Below, one piece after another: positions 60,228 through 64,000 of a stretch of DNA of 64,000 bases. Source of the DNA: Mesorhizobium tianshanense. Its GTDB lineage: Bacteria > Pseudomonadota > Alphaproteobacteria > Rhizobiales > Rhizobiaceae. Numbering within the stretch: position 1 is the first letter of the stretch; every line of letters begins with the position of its first letter. The translations under genes were made by a program, and so were the position numbers. Below the pieces are notes generated by a model. The model saw only the letters and a list, made by a program, of their open reading frames with translations, was not told the origin of the DNA and did no database searches. The stretch is taken from contig NZ_VLKT01000037.1 of assembly GCF_007830515.1 (NCBI RefSeq), positions 1-64,000 on the forward strand, given 5' to 3'.

Positions 60228-61322
60228 TCATTGTCCTCCGTCCGGAAGGAGGAAACCTTTTTCCGCCGGCCATGTCAGCCATACGGAATTGCCCTTGCTG
60301 AGTGCCGAGGCGGCGACCTCGTTCGGCACGGAGACCGTCACCTTGGCGCCGTGGCGTGTGGTGAGATCGAGCCGCGTCGCAGCACCGAGATAGGTCGAGG
60401 CGACCGCCGTCGCGGCGATGCCGTTCTCGCCTGCCGCCGCTTCGGGAGCGATCGACATGTATTCAGGCCGGATCGCCAGGATGGCATTGCTGCCGACGGC
60501 GCTGGCATTGCCGCGCAGGCTGATGGTGCGGTCTTCGCACAGGCCGGTGGCGCCATTGTCGGCGTTGCGCACGCCCTTCAGCGGCAGCATGTTGATCTCG
60601 CCAAGGAACTCGGCGACGAAACGATTGGCCGGCCGGTCGTAGACCTCGTCAGGCGCGCCAACCTGCAGCAATTTGCCATGGTTGAAGATGGCGACGCGCG
60701 ACGACAGCGCCAGCGCCTCGCTCTGGTCATGGGTAACGAAGACAAAGGTGGTGCCGGTCTCCTGGTGCAGCCGCTTCATCTCGGCCTGCATCTGGCCGCG
60801 CAGGCCCTTGTCGAGCGCCGAGAACGGCTCGTCGAGCAAAAGCACGCCCGGCTCGAACACCAACGCGCGCGCCAGCGCCACGCGCTGCTGCTGGCCACCG
60901 GACAATTGCGCCGGCAGTTTCTTCTCGTGGCCCTTCAGCCCGACGCGCTCGATCATCTCGCCGACACGTCGCTTGATTTCGGCCGACGATCTCTTGCGCA
61001 CCTTGAGCGGGAAGGCGATGTTGGCCTCGACGCTCATATGCGGGAACAGCGCGTAGCCCTGGAACACCATGCCGGCAGCGCGTTGCTCGGCCGGCCGCTC
61101 GGTGATGTCGACGCCGTCGCTGTAAAGGCGGCCGTCGGTCGGCTGAATGAAACCGGCAAGGATCATCAGGAAGGTGGTCTTGCCCGAACCGGAGGGCCCG
61201 AGCAGGGTCAGGAATTCGCCGCGGCCGATATCGAGCGTCAGATCGTCCAGCGCACGGAACGAGCCGAAGCTCTTGCCGATCCCGATTGCCTTGATCTCTG
61301 CGGCCCGGCCGGGTTGCTGCAT
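60228..61322 (-). CDS. Polyamine-type ABC transporter ATP-binding protein (PotA-like)
   Basis: A 364-residue ATPase with an ABC domain (about 10-240) and a TOBE ligand-regulated tail (about 285-360). Walker A is GPSGSGKTT, the signature is LSGGQQQRVALARAL, Walker B is GVLLLDEPFSALD and the switch is FVTHDQSEALALS. ATG 61322 follows AAAGGCAGG; the frame is open far upstream, but those residues come from the palindromic element. It is the first gene of the leftward importer operon. Confidence 0.9.
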   Translation of the reverse strand: MQQPGRAAEIKAIGIGKSFGSFRALDDLTLDIGRGEFLTLLGPSGSGKTTFLMILAGFIQPTDGRLYSDGVDITERPAEQRAAGMVFQGYALFPHMSVEANIAFPLKVRKRSSAEIKRRVGEMIERVGLKGHEKKLPAQLSGGQQQRVALARALVFEPGVLLLDEPFSALDKGLRGQMQAEMKRLHQETGTTFVFVTHDQSEALALSSRVAIFNHGKLLQVGAPDEVYDRPANRFVAEFLGEINMLPLKGVRNADNGATGLCEDRTISLRGNASAVGSNAILAIRPEYMSIAPEAAAGENGIAATAVASTYLGAATRLDLTTRHGAKVTVSVPNEVAASALSKGNSVWLTWPAEKGFLLPDGGQ

Positions 61323-61426
61323 CCTGCCTTTGTCCTCACTGCTGGGATAAATCGTAGGGCAGGGCAGCGGCTCACCGCAACCGAATAGTTTTCGCCGGAT
61401 CGGCAAATTTGATTCATCTATGCGCC

Positions 61427-61612
61427 AATCTCCCCCCTCGAGGGGGAGATGTCGCCGAAGGCGACAGAGGGGGTCGTCTCGCGTGGAGCGCGACTTCCTC
61501 CTTCTTTGAGGAAAAGCCAGACTCTTTGAGGAAAAGCCAGACTTGGCCGAGTCCAGTCGAACCGACCCCCTCTGGCCGCTTCGCGGCCATCTCCCCCTCA
61601 AGGGGGGAGATT
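61427..61612. repeat. Large palindromic intergenic element with an internal 20-bp tandem repeat
   Basis: The two ends mirror each other: ATCTCCCCC...GGGGGAGAT (61428-61450) plus GTCGCC-GAA-GGCGAC (61451-61465) on the left, and GGCCGC-TTC-GCGGCC plus a CTCCCCCT/AGGGGGAG stem (61574-61612) on the right. In the middle, TCTTTGAGGAAAAGCCAGAC occurs twice in exact tandem (61503-61522, 61523-61542). The right end touches the stop codon of the LysR gene. It resembles rhizobial RIME-type elements. Confidence 0.7.
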
Positions 61613-62498
61613 AGCGCTGGTTCTCCGACAGCTTCGACCGCAACCATCCACTGAAAACATTCAGCACCGGATGCGCGGCCTTCGCGTGCTCGGAAACCAG
61701 AAAATAAGACCGAGGCGATTTGATCGCGATGTCGAAGGGGCGGACCAGCCGGCCTTCGCTCAGCGCCCGGCGACTGGTCAATTCGTCGCCCATGGCGATG
61801 CCCTGGCCGGCGATCGCCGCCGAGAAAACCAGGTTCATGTCGGAAAAGAAGATGCCGCCCTCGATATCGGGATTCTCGACCTTCGACAGCGCCAGCCAGC
61901 GCGCCCAGTCCTCGGTATCGCCAAGATGCAGCAAATTGGCGCGCAGCACGTCGGCCGGCTTGGAAAACCCACCGATCTTGTTGAGCAGCGTCGGGCTGCA
62001 CAGCGGTGTAAACGAGATTTCGCACAACAGCTCGGCCGCGCGGTTCGGCCAATTGCCGACGCCAAAAGCGATGAAGGCGTCGGCATCGGCATTGCTGACA
62101 TCGTCCAGCCGCCGCGGCGTCAGGATGCGCAGCGCGACATCGGGGTACATCTGCCGGAACTCGCCGATATGGGTGCACAGGAACAGCGAGGCGAAGCCCG
62201 GCGTGCAGCTGACGCTGAACGAGCCGCCGACGCCGGTGCCGGCATGGCGGCTCACCGCGTCGCCCAGCACCGTCAGCGCCTTGCGCACGTCGCTGGCGTA
62301 GCGCTGGCCACGCGGGGTGAGCGCCACGCCCTTGCCGATGCGTTCGAGCAGGTCGAAGCCGAGATCGCGTTCGAGCAGGCGAAGCTGATGGCTGACGGCG
62401 CTGCGGGTCAGATGCAGTTCGTCGGCGGCGCGCCATACGCTACCATGCCGGGCAAAACTGTCGAGGGCGCGCAGCGCCTGAGTGGAAGGTATTCGCAA
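61611..62498 (-). CDS. LysR-family regulator (GcvA-type)
   Basis: A 295-residue regulator. The helix-turn-helix region spans about 6-65 (STQALRALDSFARHGSVWRA, LHLTRSAVSHQLRLLERDLG), with the GcvA-like LFERIGKG-type wing (DLLERIGKGVALTPRG), and an effector domain from about 90 to 290. It is divergent from the M20 amidohydrolase at 62595 across 96 bp and lies between it and the polyamine-type importer, so it may control one or both. The stop codon is formed at the edge of the palindromic element. Confidence 0.9.
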   Translation of the reverse strand: MRIPSTQALRALDSFARHGSVWRAADELHLTRSAVSHQLRLLERDLGFDLLERIGKGVALTPRGQRYASDVRKALTVLGDAVSRHAGTGVGGSFSVSCTPGFASLFLCTHIGEFRQMYPDVALRILTPRRLDDVSNADADAFIAFGVGNWPNRAAELLCEISFTPLCSPTLLNKIGGFSKPADVLRANLLHLGDTEDWARWLALSKVENPDIEGGIFFSDMNLVFSAAIAGQGIAMGDELTSRRALSEGRLVRPFDIAIKSPRSYFLVSEHAKAAHPVLNVFSGWLRSKLSENQR

Positions 62499-62594
62499 GA
62501 GGCCTCAGGTGAACCGAATTTGCATATGCCGGGAAAACATATCACTTTTTGACGAGGCGCTTCACTGCTTTCTTCTCATCCCATGGAGGAACCG

Positions 62595-64000
62595 GTGACG
62601 AACTCTGCGCAAATGACCGCGCTTGCCTGCCTGGAGGACATCCAGCCGTCACTGTCGGCGTGGACGCGGACGATCTTCGATTTCGGCGAGACCGCCTGGC
62701 GCGAGTACCAGTCGGCCGCCTGGTATGTGGAACATTTGAAGTACGAAGGCTTTTCAGTCGAGGAAGGCTCCGGCGGCATGCCAACCGCCTTTTGCGCCCA
62801 TTGGACCAACGGCGCCGGCCCGACGATCGGCATGTACGCCGAATACGATGCGGTGCCCGGCAATTGCCAGGACGCGGCGACCGTCAAGCGACCGCGTCCG
62901 GGTCTCGGCGAACAGGCCGGCGGCCACACCGATCCGCATTCCGGTCTTGGCATTGCCAGTCTGGGCGGGCTTTTGGCGACCAAGGCGGCGATGCAGCGCC
63001 ACGGCATATCGGGCACGCTGCGCTTCACCGGCGAGCCGGCGGAGAAGGTGCGCGGTTCGAAGCCGATCCATGCGGCGAAGGGCTATTACGATGGCCTCGC
63101 CGGCATGATCTCCTTCCACCCCTTTTACATGCTGCCGCTCTGCAACACGGCGCGCTGGGACACGCATTGTGGCGCGGCCTATGCGATGATCTACCGCTTC
63201 GTGTGCGACGAACCCGAAGATTGGGTTCGCGCAAGCGACGCAGCACCGATCCCGCAGGCGCATTCGGCGGTCAGGGCGCCCGGCGCCAACGACGCGCTTG
63301 TCATGATGTACATGGCCTCCAAGGGGCTGCGCGACTCCATGCTGCCGCATCAGGGCGGCTGGTCGATCAGCGAGGCGATCCTGACGGCGGGGCAGGCGAC
63401 AGCCGACAATCTGCCGGCGGGGTTGGCCGAGATCCAGTACATGATCCGCGTGCCGACTTTAGCGATGGCCGAGCAGGTGACCGCCATGTTCGATCGCAAT
63501 GCCGAAGCCGCCGCCAAGATGAGCGGCTGCCGATACGAGCGGCACTGGGTGTCGAAGTCGCGACCGGGGCTCGCCAATCACGCCATGGCTGATATTGCCT
63601 ATGAGGCGCTGTCGATGGTCGGGCCGCCGCGCTGGGATGAGACGGCCAAGGCCGTGGCGCGCGAAATCCAGGTCAATGCCGGCGGCATAGCAAGCGACGA
63701 ACCGTTCATCGCCGAGCTGGAGCGGCTGATCGCGCCGCGGGAAGCGGAGGCGCTACTGCGCCGCGACCTGCCGCCCTCGCAGCTCAACTCGACCTCGGAC
63801 GATTACACTGACATGTCGTGGCACGCGCCGACGGCGCGGTTCTACGTCGCCCGCCCGGCGCTGCGGTCGGAGAATGGCCATGCTTATCCATCTTGGGCAA
63901 TGAATGCGCTGGGCGGCATTTCCGCCACGATCGATCCGATGGTTACCTGCGCGTCGAAGGCGATTGCGCTGGCAGCACTTCGCCTGCTGGAAGACAAGAC
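62595..64000 (+). CDS. M20-family amidohydrolase (AbgB-like), C-terminus beyond window
   Basis: The first 468 codons of a metal-dependent amidohydrolase are present and the frame is open at the right edge. GTG 62595 is chosen because GGAGGAACC directly precedes it; ATG 62583 in the same frame is the alternative. Features are IFDFGETAWREYQSA at the substrate side, IGMYAEYDAVPG (metal-binding Asp), PHSGLGIASLGGL, LRFTGEPAEKVRGSKP, and TSDDYTDMSWHAPT later. These match the peptidase M20D/AbgB group that removes acyl or aminobenzoyl groups from amino acids. It is divergent from a LysR gene next to a polyamine-type importer, so a role in using an imported amide is plausible. Confidence 0.85.
   Translation, partial: MTNSAQMTALACLEDIQPSLSAWTRTIFDFGETAWREYQSAAWYVEHLKYEGFSVEEGSGGMPTAFCAHWTNGAGPTIGMYAEYDAVPGNCQDAATVKRPRPGLGEQAGGHTDPHSGLGIASLGGLLATKAAMQRHGISGTLRFTGEPAEKVRGSKPIHAAKGYYDGLAGMISFHPFYMLPLCNTARWDTHCGAAYAMIYRFVCDEPEDWVRASDAAPIPQAHSAVRAPGANDALVMMYMASKGLRDSMLPHQGGWSISEAILTAGQATADNLPAGLAEIQYMIRVPTLAMAEQVTAMFDRNAEAAAKMSGCRYERHWVSKSRPGLANHAMADIAYEALSMVGPPRWDETAKAVAREIQVNAGGIASDEPFIAELERLIAPREAEALLRRDLPPSQLNSTSDDYTDMSWHAPTARFYVARPALRSENGHAYPSWAMNALGGISATIDPMVTCASKAIALAALRLLEDK

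Overview
The window (64 kb, GC-rich, strong G/C third-position bias, no rRNA or tRNA seen) reads as chromosomal or large-replicon DNA of an alphaproteobacterium of the Rhizobiales, most like Mesorhizobium or another Phyllobacteriaceae. Pointers are a rhizobial ectoine locus (ehuABCD-eutABC-doeAB), a thuA-thuB pair, a dctA/dctBD locus with a sigma-54 promoter, and palindromic intergenic elements of the rhizobial RIME type. Most of it is nutrient uptake and catabolism with local regulators. I see no phage, conjugative, CRISPR or secretion-system core genes.

Layout. (1) 1-1268: the end of an ISAs1-type insertion sequence sits in, and truncates, a HAD-phosphatase/ATPase fusion gene. (2) 1481-4167: a stand-alone nuoD with an acylphosphatase behind it, a small secreted protein and a CBS-pair protein. 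(3) 4831-22172: the ectoine/hydroxyectoine region. A leftward set (Lrp/AsnC regulator, semialdehyde dehydrogenase, class III transaminase, MDR oxidoreductase) faces a rightward set (MocR-type enuR, ehuABCD importer, eutABC, ectoine hydrolase doeA, deacetylase doeB). An FAD oxidoreductase and a second class III transaminase lie beside it. (4) 22190-29462: a leftward siderophore uptake set (AraC regulator, TonB receptor, binding protein, fused double permease, DUF2218-SIP ferric reductase) without an ATPase gene. (5) 29579-32532: a metal-related cluster with a phytochelatin-synthase-like protein, a cueR-cytochrome c' operon under a textbook CueR promoter, a DUF411 protein and a Cys-rich exported protein.

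(6) 32533-38416: a possible small RNA with terminator, a BBE-type flavin oxidase, a large DUF2778 cell-wall protein, and thuA-thuB. (7) 38540-41123: a TetR-hydrolase pair divergent from an NADP oxidoreductase across a near-perfect operator. (8) 41273-46028: Lrp regulator, saccharopine-dehydrogenase-like enzyme and a polar amino acid ABC importer in one direction. (9) 46200-50164: LysR/quinone reductase pair, adenosine-deaminase-like protein, BKACE-type protein. (10) 50284-55083: the dctBD/dctA C4-dicarboxylate system with paired upstream activator sites and a perfect sigma-54 promoter. (11) 55540-64000: a GT2 glycosyltransferase, a YciF-type ferritin-like protein, a spermidine/putrescine-type ABC importer, and a LysR regulator divergent from an M20 amidohydrolase cut by the window end.

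How it fits together: imported ectoine would be opened by DoeA, deacetylated by DoeB to diaminobutyrate, transaminated and oxidised to aspartate by the leftward genes, with EnuR and the Lrp protein as sensors. DctB/DctD would switch on DctA for C4-dicarboxylates. CueR would control its own operon. All functional statements come from reading translated sequence and gene order; no database search was run.
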